The notes under the pieces are model-generated. The model had not been told where the DNA came from. It was given only the letters and a program-made list of their open reading frames with translations, and did not search any database. Shown piece by piece: positions 13,465 to 25,016 of a stretch of DNA of 64,000 nt. Source of the DNA: Adiantum capillus-veneris (taxonomy: Eukaryota; Streptophyta; Polypodiopsida; Polypodiales; Pteridaceae); the NCBI GenBank assembly GCA_014529385.2, contig CM043945.1:149407241-149471240 (forward strand). The letters run 5' to 3'. The position numbers and the translations under genes were made by a program. Within the stretch, counting starts at the first letter, position 1. The number at the start of each line of letters is the position of its first letter.

Positions 13465-14256
13465 CTATTCAGCGTCGTTTATATATACAGGGTCGTCACC
13501 AGTCCCTATGTTGGTCTTTGAACTGGGGTTTGACTTCACTGCTTTTTGCAATTTCTTCCTTTGTGTTTTCTTCTTTTTGTGAGATTGGGCAATTGATGCC
13601 GCGTCTCTTTCCTCAAGAATATAATTTTGTTTTTGGAGCATCGATCGTGTGATTACGTTTACTGGTACCACAGGTGTACTTTGTGATAGCTCCTCGGTAA
13701 CTTCAATCAAGTTTAATGGCATGATCTTTGGTGCATTTGGATTATTTGGACATTGGGCAATCAAATGATCTATGCCACATCGATTACACATGAGTATTGG
13801 CATTGTAGACGTGCTCGCTTGATTGTTTTGCATTAGTGTGGCGTTCTTTTGTAGCCTAATAGGACACTCGGCTACACGATGTGGACCTCCACACTCATAG
13901 CATTGAAGAGGTGGTCTCTTAGCAGTGCAATTGATATTTTGGCCTCTTGCCGCAAGATCAGCTACTTGATATACAAGTTTGACTTGTCCCCAATAGTCCT
14001 CCATGTAGTATTGTGGACTTTCTTCAAGCACATCCATCCCATAGGCAATATTAGGATCTAGATCTTCCTCACAGCCTTCCAAACAAGCAATAGATGACTC
14101 ACAACCCTGATGATTCACAGAAGTGATTCTCGGATGTGGTGGTTGCGGTCCTAGCACTGGAGGTGGTAAGGGTGTTGTTTGAACAACATTTTGGGCCCTA
14201 GGGACCATGTGTTGTGTTGTTTGTTCAAGAGGTGGGGCCGGCATCAATGCAGGCAC
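13465..14256 (-). pseudogene. gag nucleocapsid part with two CCHC zinc knuckles
   Basis: The 263-aa open frame has a Pro-rich N-terminus. It then has two intact CX2CX4HX4C knuckles, CYECGGPHRVAECP and CNRCGIDHLIAQCP, about 30 residues apart. These bind RNA in retroelement capsids. The C-terminus is Lys-rich (KKKKTQRKK). It sits between the capsid region and the protease, as expected for a gag-pol order. The frame is separated from its neighbours by stops. Confidence 0.75.
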
Positions 14257-14433
14257 TTGAGGTGTGTCTGTCTATGCTAAGGTTGGTCTATTGTCCATCA
14301 CGCACTTAAATACTAAGAAATCCTTAGCTTGATGACCATACCTCCCACAGGCATTGTAGTTCCCATTGAATTCTACTCTAAACGTAGGGCATTCACTAGT
14401 ACTATGCGGTCCACGGCATTCTGAACACCATTG

Positions 14434-16794
14434 TCACTTTTTTCTTGGATACATATGATTGTTTTGCGGAGCACGATTGTCTCTAAGACTTTCTTGAATA
14501 GCCTTGGTGAGATCTGCTAAAGTCATCTCATATATCTTTGGATCCTTAGCAATAGGCTTTAGGGTCATTGGCTGATGCCCTGATGCTTCCAAGCCAATAG
14601 ATTTAGGCTCAACAGACACACTCTCTCCTTGAATCATTAAATTATCCTCCAATTGGATTGCATTGGTGGTGACTGCTTTCTAAGTGGTGATACCTCTAAT
14701 GACTAGGCCAGTGTAGATATCCTCATGTCGTAATCCCCTCATGAATCTATCAAGCAATTGATTATTATTGAAGCACTCATTTGGATTACAACGAGAATTC
14801 AAATGCTTCAGTCAACTAATAAAGTCTCTCACCGACTCTCCTTCCTCTCATTGGGCTTTCTGGAGCTGCGAGGCTACACCCCAAAGTACTCCCTCTTGTA
14901 TGTATCCTTTTAAGAACAGTCTCCTAAGAGTAGGGTAAACCGTTTTTTCTTCCACCCTTAGGGTTCTATACCAATCCCCTACCTTCCCACTTAAGGTTAG
15001 GCTTAAAGCATTACTCTTATGCAGGTCATTGTGTTCTCCTAGAGAATTGCATATTCGTTCAAACACTTTGATATGCTTTCTCACATCCCCGTCTCCACTA
15101 AATTTTTGTGTGAGCTTGGCTATTTGTACTGCCTTACTTCTAGGCTCTCTATCAACCGTGTTACGCATATTCTCAGCAATAGATCGACCAATAGCTTGAG
15201 CAAATGTTGCCAAGTCACCTATGTGAGCAGGCACCGTGGGTGAACGCGCTCCAGAGACTACATGTGGAGTAGGTATTGGCATTGGGCTTGGTGCATAGGA
15301 AGCCCTTGGGTTCCACGTTGGGTACAATGTTGTGCCATGTGGTGGCCCAAGGTTCATATGGGTGGCCCTAGGCATAGCAGACGTCGGATGTGACATGCTA
15401 ATGCTAGCCGGTATGGTCCCATGGAAATAAGAACTTGGGTGTTGTGGTTGTGGAGCATAGGTAGTTGAAACAATGGGAGGGGTAGGGACTACATGAGTAC
15501 GAGGACCCATGGGTGTATACGATTGGTACACACTTGTAGGTACTGTTGTCGGCATTGAGCTACCATATAGCAGTGCTTTACTAACAAATGAGGTCCATGG
15601 CGTGTTTCTTGGCATGCCCATCATTGGAGTAGGCATGGTAGCCATAGTGTCATCGAGGGAAAGATGAGTAGTAGACTTGGAAAGGTAAAGCTATCACTTG
15701 TGGGCTCAGATTGTATTGAGACCCCTGGCGAAACAACATATGGAGGATCCATCGGACTTACCGAGGGAGTCTCCATTTGCGATAAGGTCAGTTGTTTAGC
15801 CTTTCCTGTATCCAAGAATCTCATGAGACCCGTTGAAGGAATATTGATCCCCTTGTTGTGTCTCTCTAACTCAATGACCCTATGGATGACCTCACAAACC
15901 CTTTGTTGTTGATCCTCCACACTAGTAGCACCCATTGTGGATTGTAGGACATCTACCCAACCCATGTTATAGGTGTGAGCTGTGTATAGGTCGGTTAGAG
16001 TTTTCGTTTGTAGTTCATACTCCCAGTTCTCATTTAAGAACGCTCCATCTAGGATTGAGGTGCTAGGGGTGTCCCTTGAGCTAGATGCTATGTTGCTCTC
16101 TATGGGTTGACCCTTAGTGGTTGCTAATTCAAGAGCACTCAATTACTCTCCTAGCAAGGATATTGACATAGGAGCTTTTGATTTTAACTCGATTGCTCTC
16201 CTAGCAAGGATATTGACATAGGAGCTTTTGAGTTTAACTCTCTTCGTTGCTCCGCCTTGCGTAAGCTCTCGACTTATTTTCCCTAGCCGCAATGATATAT
16301 CGCTCAACCTCTTGCACTTCGGCAAGGCTTCTACCATCAGGTAATATGACCTCAGAGGAGAATAGCTCTAAAGAGTCAGGGAGTGCAGTGAATGAAGTAT
16401 TCACGTGCACATTCTCTAAGGGCAAAGGGTCTACGCTGGTCATGAATGGAGAATTTACTTTCCCATCCCCCTCATTTACATCATTAGCTCCATGTTCGGA
16501 GCGAGTGGCTCTACTAAAGGTTTCCTTCAAGCGGTTAAGTACACTCAGCCCGGACCGTGGACCCATGGCATGCATGTCTTAGCTTAAGCTATCAGGATTA
16601 GGCATTGGGAAACCCTCCATGACGTCGTAGTCAAAGGAAGAGTCACTAGCCGCTATGTTCGGGTCTTGGTTTGTACTACCTTGGGTCCCCGCTGATGGCC
16701 CGGAACCTAAGGTAGGTGGATAATGAGAACTCGCGTAAGTCAAAATTCTCTCTTGTTGCTCCATCTCTAGCACACGACCAGAGTGCAGATGCAT
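14434..16794 (-). pseudogene. gag capsid region of the gag-protease element (broken)
   Basis: Successive minus frames cover this stretch: 16794-16579, 16575-16234, 16142-15621, 15645-14848 and 14652-14434. The 265-aa frame 15645-14848 has a Pro/Met/Thr-rich first half. It is followed by a retrotransposon gag core: KLTQKFSGDGDVRKHIKVFERICNS in outline, then LSLTLSGKVGDWYRTL and YPTLRRLFLKGY. Such a core forms the capsid of Ty3/gypsy particles. Stops and small shifts separate the pieces. One break is explained by a 50-bp tandem duplication at 16146-16245. Confidence 0.7.
16146..16245 (-). repeat. 50-bp tandem duplication that breaks gag
   Basis: Units 16146-16195 and 16196-16245 are nearly identical (ctctcctagcaaggatattg at the start of each). 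Fifty is not a multiple of three, so one duplication is enough to shift the gag frame, and open frames do end on either side of it. Confidence 0.85.
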
Positions 16795-17530
16795 GTGCCT
16801 TTGGCACCCTACAAACGGCGACGAATAACCTCGAAGGTTAGCCGCTTACTTTTTTAGGCATCCGTTTTCACTCGTTTTTTAATGTTTTTTAATGATCGGT
16901 TTTTTTATTAAAGTGTGTGATAGCTCAAAATGATCGTATCACTCAGAGGGCTGTGGTGTGCTTTACAACACAACGTTTGGTCACCTGAAGCTCCGTTGGT
17001 CCTCAAAAAAGTCGATTTTTAGCTACGTGTGAAGCTAAAATATGTACTTTTAAAGGGCGATTGAGTCTTGAGCCTTAGCGTAAGCTTGGGCTTGGGTCTG
17101 GGAGATATTCCCGATCTCAGTCGTACCTTTAAAAAAATTTATTAAAAATTTGTATTTTTATTTTTATTTTATTTTTTATTTTTTTGGGATAAGGTTGCCG
17201 CAGCCTGCGCACGAGCACACACACACTCTACCTACCTACTTACAACTAATACACCTATTGTTACACAGTAACACACTTCATTAGCTCTAACAGATCTACT
17301 TCCTACTTGCTGTACTTTGCATTACATAGAACTAACAACCTTAATACTAAGACCTTATCACAAAGAAAACACAGTAAACCTTTCAAAACTTCATTAACAA
17401 AGAAATACACATTAGCAACACAAAATCCTTCTTCTCAACACACACACCTTCCTTCCCTACCTTTCCTACAATTGAAATTGCACCACAAAAGAAGCACAGA
17501 GTGCCATTCAAGCTTAGTGTATGGCATTCC
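16795..17530 (-). other. 5' leader of the gag-protease element
   Basis: About 730 bp between the primer site and the first gag frame. No reading frame is convincing. On the coding strand it holds an A-rich tract (about 17130-17185). This is the expected place for packaging signals, but none can be recognised by eye. Confidence 0.5.
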
Positions 17531-17545
17531 CCCGATACGGCGCCA
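17531..17545 (-). other. Primer binding site, tRNA-Asp-like
   Basis: Four bases inside the 5' LTR the minus strand reads TGGCGCCGTATCGGG. The first nine bases match the complement of the 3' end of plant tRNA-Asp (TGGCGCCGTTGCCGGGG from family knowledge), with mismatches beyond. This kind of primer site is common in plant gypsy elements. Confidence 0.7.
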
Positions 17546-17549
17546 AAAA

Positions 17550-17777
17550 TGTGCGCGTCTGTCGCACGTGTCAATGCAAGGAACTTGCTGATACACTGTG
17601 TGCGAGCCAAAAATGGCTCCAAGCACACAACAAACCTAAACTAGTAAGCTCAAAGATGGCGATGGTGTGTCACTCACCGCTCTACGCTTGCTATCGTGGA
17701 GGATTCCTCGTCGCGAAGAAGATGGAGACGCCACTACGCCGCGCTCAACCGCCTCGCCGCCGTCGTGCCACCGCAAT

Positions 17778-17833
<56 letters not shown>

Positions 17834-18137
17834 GCATACATACACAAGGAGATGAAGAAGAAGAAGATGGAGATGGAGCAAGAGCACTCTTCAATTGCAC
17901 AAATGAGGGAATGAGTGAATTTTAGGTTTAGTTGACTTTTATATGAGCTCGCCCTATTCACACTTGGGCACCCATGCTTAGCCAACTAATCCCTTGAATG
18001 TTCCATTTAGAGTGCGCCTCTCATTGGCGATCACTCTTACCCTTTTCCTATTGGACTGACAAGCCCGGTACCTGACTCTACCAAATAAATAATACGATGT
18101 CCATTGTAGGTGATAGGAATGTGCGTGAGGGTTAACA
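17550..18137 (-). repeat. 5' LTR of the gag-protease element
   Basis: A 588-bp partner of 9149-9834 with the same TG..CA ends. Its CT tract (17779-17831) is about 53 bp and lacks the long GC alternation of the other LTR. Minus-strand catataaaag at about 17938-17947 is a candidate TATA box. Flanked by actag at 18138-18142. Confidence 0.93.
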
Positions 18138-18256
18138 ACTAGTCGTTTGGCCTGTTTAAATTCAAAAGCCGTCCTTTGATTGCATTATTAATATTAGAGG
18201 GTTAACTCTCTTAAACTACCCCATTCTCTTCCTAATGGACACACCAATTTGGATGT

Positions 18257-18727
18257 GTGGAGCCTCTGAGAGTGGTAGTTTATGAACAAGAGGATTGTAT
18301 TTTAAACGGAGAGGTAAATGAACATGAGTATGTTCTAGAACCCTTTTCAAAACATGTTTACAAACCATTTGAGTGGAATCAGATTTTGGCCACTATGGAT
18401 GTATGCGTCAACAAATCCACACCCACACAATTTTTTGATGAGGAGCGATATGAAATAATTCCTATTCAGATGGTCTTCATAGAGCTGATTGAGGAACAAC
18501 ATGCTTTCTTTGATCACAACTATGATGCCACCAACAAGCTAGAGCAGGAAACCCTCAAAATGGTCTTCATAGAGCTGATTGAGGAACAACACGCTTTCTT
18601 TGATCAGTACTATGATGCCACCGACAATTTAGAGGAGGAAACACTCACAACTAAGGAATCTGACTCTGAAAAGGAACATGCCAAGGCAAAACTGCTACTC
18701 AAGGGAGGGGAAGAAAAAAAAAATTGA
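18257..18727 (+). pseudogene. gypsy protease-RT spacer with 90-bp in-frame duplication
   Basis: A 156-aa open frame, acidic and without a recognised domain, lies between protease and RT of the plus-strand gypsy element. It carries two near-identical 30-residue units (18470-18559 and 18560-18649) starting MVFIELIEEQHAFFD. The unit length keeps the frame. Downstream, 18730-19230 is Lys/Glu-rich coding-like sequence with stops. Confidence 0.5.
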
Positions 18728-19230
18728 TTTTTTGAATCAACATCAAAGATGTCAACAACAATACCATAGGAAACGAGAGAACAAACTAAGAAGACATCAG
18801 CCAGCACCAAAAATAGGAGATAAAACTCAGTTCTTGATGGTGGTAAATATCCTATCTCAAAGAAAGGAAAAATGCAAATCGACGAAACAAGACCAAACAA
18901 AAGCCAATAAAACATGATGAAACCAAAGAAAAGAAACCTTCTATGACCAAAATGGAGCAAAAATCTAAGTATAAGGAGTTGAAAAGAACCTTAAAGGAGG
19001 TATGTACCATTGAAATGGAGTATGAGAGTAACAAACCAAGGGCAGTCAGTGTTTTATCAATTAGAAAAATTACACTATGTAAGACTCATGTAAGATCAAC
19101 GGATCATAGTGGAGCAGCCAATGAGACAGCCTAAGAACCTGGAAAATCTTATAAGGGTCGTGATAATGCCAAAAGGATTGACCTAGCGGATCCTGGGGAA
19201 GAATCAAAGCCAGCATACATAGCTACATAT

Positions 19231-20140
19231 TTGTGTCAAAAAGAGGAGGAAATACTCATTAAAACTTTGAAGGAGTACAAGGATGTCTTTGCTTGGTCTT
19301 ACAAAGATCTCAAGGAGGTAGATCCAAAATTCAGTCAGCACACTATCCCTATGAGAGATGATGCTAAATCAAGTAGACAAAGACCCTACACCTACAATGA
19401 GACATTCACTAAAAAGATCAAGAAAGAGATAAAGAAACTCAAAGAAGCTGAGTTTATCTATGAAATTGAACACACTGATTGGGTATTGCCAATTGTGGTA
19501 GTACCAAAAAGAACAAAAAACTCATAGTGTGTTTTATCCTCAAAAGGTGAATGCAGCTACCATACAAGATTACTATCCTCTTTCAATCACGGATCATGTT
19601 TTAGAGTGAGTGGCTGGAAAAGAAGCTTACAGCTTCTTGGATGGGTTTTCTGGCTATAGCCAATTGGCCATAGATCCAAAAGATAAACATAAAACAACCT
19701 TAGCCACGAAATGGGAAATTTTTTGCATATAGAGTCATGCATTTTGGGCTAACCAATGCACCAGCAACATTCTAGAGACTAATGAGCCATGCATTCAAGG
19801 AGTATCTATGGAATTTTCTAGAAGTTTACATGGATGATCTTTGTGTGCACTCAACAAAAAGAGAAAACCATTTTGAGCACCTCAAGTGCATCTTTGAGAA
19901 ATGTTGTCTACATAGGATTTGTTTAAATCTTAAGGAAATGTGTATTCATGGTTAGACAAGGCAAAATTTTTGGGCATATTGTCTCAAAAAAGGGTATTGC
20001 TACTGATATGAAAAAAGCGGCAGCAATCGTTGAGATGCCTAGACCGATGAGTGTCAAGGAAGTTCAAGCATTCATGGGCATTGTGGCTATTATCATAGAT
20101 TTATTTACATGTATGTTGTCATTATTGTCTCAGGCATGCC
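19231..20140 (+). pseudogene. Reverse transcriptase remnant (Ty3/gypsy)
   Basis: The open frame 19231-19527 gives the RT entry region (DVFAWSYKDLKEVDP, then IKKEIKKLKEAEFIYEI and VLPIVVVPK). After a shift come recognisable fragments: DYYPLSI, FLDGFSGYSQLAIDPKDKHK, FGLTNAPATF, and the catalytic box as VYMDDLCVHS. The open frame 19948-20151 then has FGHIVSKKGI and VKEVQAFMGI. This order is the gypsy RT palm and thumb. At least four stops or shifts interrupt it. RNase H is largely missing between here and integrase. Confidence 0.75.
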
Positions 20141-20399
20141 ATGTAGTCTGAAAATCACCATATGCAATTACCATAAGTAACCCATATCAGCCTTGGTTAG
20201 AATCCATGCACTTCGTGTAAGCTTCATCTTACAAGGGCGTCTATTTGTTTAAGCCATTCAGCTTATACTCAATGCATGACCAACCTCTAAAGCCAAGCAT
20301 GCCAACCATGCACCATTACATAAACATGAGGAACAAGAAAAATACTTGAATCAGGCTCATATCATAGCAGTGGGAATCCATTTTGCAAAAGACCAAACT

Positions 20400-21970
20400 T
20401 TGCAATGATTGACTTGGTTAGGAGTTTATTGGCCTACCATGAAAAGAGATGTGCATGCTTATGTAACCAATTGTTCCTAGTACAAAGAAAATTCAGCCAT
20501 TCCACATGCCACGTTATTCCATATATACGTTATCCCAAGTTGGAGTAGATATTTGGTAGATAATTTGACGAATCAAAAATTCCCTTACGATATGAGTAGA
20601 CAAAGACAAAGAGCAATTGAGACTGAAGAGGCCAACAATACGATGATTGGTCAGCAACTCTATAAACGAGGGAAATACTAGCAGCTTAGACTATGTGCCA
20701 ATGACAATGAATATCTTCCTATCTTGGAACAAGCACACATTGAGGTTGCAGGAGGTCATTTTTCCCATGAAACCACAGCTAGAGCTATATTGATTGACTG
20801 GCATTTGGTGGCCAACTTTGATTGTTGATGCCAAAGAATTTGTTCAAAGATGTGACTCTTGTCAGAGAGCAAAAATGCCGACTAGAATTGACAGCATGCC
20901 ATTGTGACCAATGATGGGAGTAAGAGAATTCGTTAAGTGGGGTATAGACTCTGTTGGTCCAATACAACCACCTACATACAAGACTCAAGCGCAATATATT
21001 CTTATGGCCACAGATTATTTGACTAAATGGATAGAAGCTGGAGCCACTATGAAGAACGATGCTTGAACCACTGATGCATCCTTGTATGAGAGCATATTTA
21101 CATGCTACGAAATTCCCATTGAGCTTGTGAGTGATCAAGGAACTGACTTTCTCAAAGAGGTGGTAGAAAATTTCCTTAACAAGTTTATGGTGATCCATAA
21201 CAAATCTGCACCCTATCATCCTCAAGAAAATGGCTAAGCACAAGATACAAATAAGATCTTAAACTCGGTGCTTACTAAGATTGTGATCTCTCAAAGAACT
21301 GATTGGAAAATGAATCTCCATTCAACTTTATGGGCTTATAGAGTGTCATTCAAAACAGCTCTAAACGCCACTCCATTTAACTTGGTCTACGGATTTGACG
21401 CTATCTTGACAATGGAATTTTTGTTACCGACACTCAAAGTTGCATATGAGTTAGAATGGCAGGCCATGAGTTGTCAATTTCGTACTTGACGCTATCTTGA
21501 CAATGGAGTTTTTGTTACCAACACTCAAAATTGCACATGAGTTAGAATGGACACGCCATGAGTTGTCAAATTGACTCAAGGATCTAGAGCAATTATATGA
21601 GCATAGACCAACCGCTATAGCACATATATATGCTCAAAAACAAAAGCAATTCTTTGATTCACATTTGTTGACAAGGTTCTTTAAGCTAAGAAATTTGATC
21701 TTGGTTTATTCACTAAATCAATTCATCCCTAAATTCAAAAAAAAAGGGACATGGTCCTTAACCAAGAGTGTTTCGCCAAGTGAGGTAGTTAAACTAGCCA
21801 CCTTAAATGGGAAAATAACAAAAAATCGGATTAGTGAATGTCGCCTAAGAAAGTACCATTTACTATTGACTGATGATCCCTCTAGATCTTGCACCTCTTG
21901 CCATGGATCCACACCGGCACCATCCACCTTAGTCATTGCACCTAACATGGATTGCAAGATCTCAAAGTGA
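20400..21970 (+). pseudogene. Integrase remnant (Ty3/gypsy), incl. C-terminal domain
   Basis: Fragments in order are a decayed zinc-binding region (HFSHETTARAIL, then FVQRCDSCQ) and the catalytic core around VKWGIDSVGPIQPP (first Asp) and IELVSDQGTDFL (second Asp). YHPQENG follows, where the Glu helix is interrupted by a stop. The frame 21268-21489 gives TDWKMNLHSTLWAYR and NATPFNLVYG. The frame 21665-21970 gives the C-terminal domain (RFFKLRNLILVYSLNQFIPKF, then RLRKYHLLL). A 91-bp tandem duplication (units from 21395 and 21486) breaks the frame between core and C-terminus. A copy of the C-terminal part is at 25085-25501. Confidence 0.75.
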
Positions 21971-22184
21971 GGCCGCTTTCCAAACCACCAAGACAAATTT
22001 GGGTCTAAATCTATACCGAGTGGTCCAAACACATCAAAAGTTTATCAAGAACCTTGTTATTAGGTCCTCACCATTTTGGAAAATGAGAAACTTGCAAAAT
22101 ACGTAAGAACACAAAAGTGAAGGGTGATGGTATAGGAGATGAAAATCCTTGAGGTCTTGGAAAGTCAAAAGACTATATGTTCTC

Positions 22185-22192
22185 TATATAAA
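22185..22192 (+). promoter_or_regulatory. TATA box upstream of inverted repeat
   Basis: TATATAAA lies in a ctctatataaac context, followed about 30 bp later by a likely start region and a pyrimidine-rich leader. The second copy of this locus (25017-26815) lacks the whole block. It lies about 230 bp before the left arm of the large inverted repeat and points toward it. Confidence 0.5.
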
Positions 22193-22208
22193 CAAGTTTA
22201 TTGAGAGC

Positions 22209-22456
22209 ATGCTTCATTTCTTCTCCTTGTGGTTCCTTTCTAGCCTTTTCTAACCTTTCTTTCTTCTTAAAGTTTCAATGCAAGGGAGTGCAGGCCTATA
22301 GAACTTAATTTTTTGGAAGCCATTAGGTATGTATGCTTCATTTCTTCTCCTTGTGGTTCCTTTCTAGCCTTTTCTAAACTTTCTCTTCTTAAAGTTTCAA
22401 TGCAAGAGAGTGCAGGCCTATAGAATTTAATTTTTTGGAAGGCATTGGGACATACT
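22209..22456 (+). repeat. Tandem duplication of about 124 bp
   Basis: The unit starting atgcttcatttcttctcc at 22209 recurs at 22333 with few changes, each ending in a 'ttaattttttggaagg/cc cattag' block. A third copy of that end block is at about 22460-22486. The unit may be part of an LTR or leader. Confidence 0.8.
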
Positions 22457-23584
22457 GTTTAATTTAATTTTTTGGAAGCCATTAGGAGATACCATTATGA
22501 GACACAGAGTCATTATGGGTACAACCAAATGCCAATATAAAAATTTCCACTTTAATGTAAAGGTTTATTATTGTGATACAAATTATCCTTAATAAGGTGG
22601 GTGTTTGACATCACTAGTGGGTGGGCTTTTTTTTTTAAGTCCCCTCATCAAGTTTTAGCCCATTTGGACACATTGGATATTTACTAATAAAGATAAGATC
22701 TATTGACTTTAGAGTATGTTGATATATTTTTAAACTTCTCACCAGCTTTTGGTGCTCCAAATCACTTGAGGTTACTGATACATAACCAAGGGCACTTGAA
22801 CATCCAAATCATGTGCAAAAAAATAAATGTTGTGTAATAGTTTTGTATCATGATACTAAATATTTGTGCCAATTTTCACTCTTTTCAAGCCTTGTGCAAT
22901 CCTCATGCACTTCTCTATGCCTCTATATATGTTTTCCCTCATTAAGTGAAAAAATTTATTTGAATTCATTGCTAAAAACTAAGGTTGATCCTTTACAAAA
23001 AAGGACTAACTTCAAGCAACAGTTTTTAAGCAATGAATTCAAAAAATTGTTTCCACTTAATGAGGAAAACATATATAAGAAGGCATAGAGAAGTGCATGA
23101 GGATTGCCAAGGCTTGAAAAGAGTGAAAATGGCACAAAAATTTAGTATCATGATACAAAACTAATACACAACATTTATTTTTTGCACATGATTTGGATCT
23201 TCAAGTTGCCCTTGATATGTATCAGATAACCTCAAGTGAGTGGACATCAAAAGCTGGTGAGAAGTTAAAAATCATAGCCAACACACTCTAATAGCATAGA
23301 TTTTATCTTTAATTAGTAAAAATCCAATGTGGTCCAAATGGGCTAAAACTTGATGAGGGGACTTAAAAAAAAAAGGACACCCACTAGTGATGTCAAACCC
23401 CACCTTATTAAAGATTAATTGGTATCACAAAAATAAAACCTTACCATTAAGTGAAAATTTTAGATTGGCACAAATGTACCCATAATGAAGGCTGTGTCCT
23501 CATAAATGGAATCTTCCTAATGGGCTTCCAAAAAATTAAGATTAAACAGTATGGCCCATCCTTCCAAAAATTAAATTCATATAG
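22418..23584. repeat. Large inverted repeat, arms about 563 bp, loop 40 bp
   Basis: The left arm (22418-22980) pairs with the right arm (23021-23584) along its whole length. Examples are gaattcattgctaaaaact at the inner left end against agtttttaagcaatgaattc, and ctcatcaagttttagccca against tgggctaaaacttgatgag. The inner 140 bp agree at about nine positions in ten. The 40-bp loop (22981-23020) matches host gypsy sequence at about 25623-25695. There is no transposase and no clear target duplication. The open frame that crosses the loop is not coding. Transcription from the TATA box at 22185 would give a long hairpin RNA (inference). Confidence 0.9.
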
Positions 23585-24165
23585 TCAAACAAATCATAAA
23601 AAGGACAGATTCCACACAAATGAAGAGGAAAGGAGAGGCTAGAGAAACTAGCACAAAAGAAAGCAAGACTTGATCAAGGAAGAGAAGCTAAAGCCAATGC
23701 AACAAAAGAGGTAAGACTACAAGAAGTAATCAAGGCACAAAGAAGTGGTGAGCAAACAAGGCTACAAGAAGAAGAGGCACTACAGGTACAGAAGAAAGAG
23801 CTAGAGTACAAGTTAAAGAAAAAGGAAAAAAGAGAAAATGTAACACTAGCAAGATGTGCATGTACACAGCTCCCATGGCTCAACCCCCCCTTTAGCTCAA
23901 AAAGGCCAAGTGAGTAGCAAACTAAAGTGCTAGCAACTCAAGCTTAAGATACATATACCCAAGAAGTAGAAAAGATGGGAGGGGACAATTCTAGGCAAGG
24001 AAGAGAAAAGAAAGCAAATGCCTAGCCCAAAAAAGCTTTGCAAACAACGGTAAGCCTTTGAACCAAGGAAAAATAAAGGGAGATTTTGTAGAGAATTGAA
24101 ATCCATAGCCACAGAAACTACATTTGAAGAACCCATTTGTTGTGCTACAAGGAGATCCACAAGAG

Positions 24166-25016
24166 AATATACAAAGGAGGCCCACAGAAGCCGCAAAGCT
24201 ACTATTGACAAACAAGACAAAGTGAAGATCTCAAAGAGCAAAAGAGCAACCTAAGAAGCCGAAATTACCTCTTGAGCAATCACCATCAAAGAGGCCATGC
24301 CTCAACTGCATGAAGATAGTGCCCAAGAAGTCATGTCAACATAAGAGCAAGAAAAGCCGTTGCAACTAAAGTAAGAAAAAGGGATAAAGAGAGACAAACC
24401 TAGTGGCAAAATAATGAAATTTCTAGCTAGAGAATTGAAGAGAGTAGATGACATATACATAAGGTTTAATTTTGTTGTTAGTTGGGAAGGAATTTTCTCC
24501 CACAAAAATATGCAAATATATGTTGTAATTTGGTTGTTGTTGTTGTTGACACGCCATGTACTTGTTCATTATGCTCGTTATTTTTTATTTCGTTGCGTAA
24601 AATTAGAAACGAACAGAGATGATAATCAAGTGAACAAGAGTAGCCCATTACAGAGATGATAATGAAAGACTCGTGTGAAAGGATAACACAAACGAACAGA
24701 GATGATAAGCAAGTGAATAAGAGTAGCCCATTACAATTTATGGGCCACATCCATTTGTAAAATATTCATCTGATAAGCCATGTTTGGCTTGCATGTATGC
24801 CACACTTTATTGAGGCTTGTTCTCACATCTGTTTCCGCTTTGCCAATTAAAAAAATTAACTGAAATTCTTAGGACATTAAACATTTCAAAGAAGCCAAAA
24901 ATTAAAGAGCATCTTTATGGGCATCAGAAGACATTGATAAACTTGGCAATTCATGGAAACAATTTCTACAGTCATAGAGAGCCAATGGTTCATTTACAAC
25001 ATATGAAGGGTTAGAT
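24166..25016. other. Unassigned spacer with short direct repeat
   Basis: No recognisable gene. Two 42-bp copies starting gaacagagatgata lie at 24611-24652 and 24694-24735, about 83 bp apart, each ending in agtagcccattac. Confidence 0.5.

Noticed and set aside
22813-23088. 91-aa open frame across the loop of the inverted repeat.
   Set aside because: It spans both arms and the loop, so it would encode complementary repeats; no domain and no similar frame in copy B.
22418-23584. Foldback or MITE transposon.
   Set aside because: No target duplication was found, and the loop and inner arm contain host gypsy sequence, which fits a local inverted duplication better.
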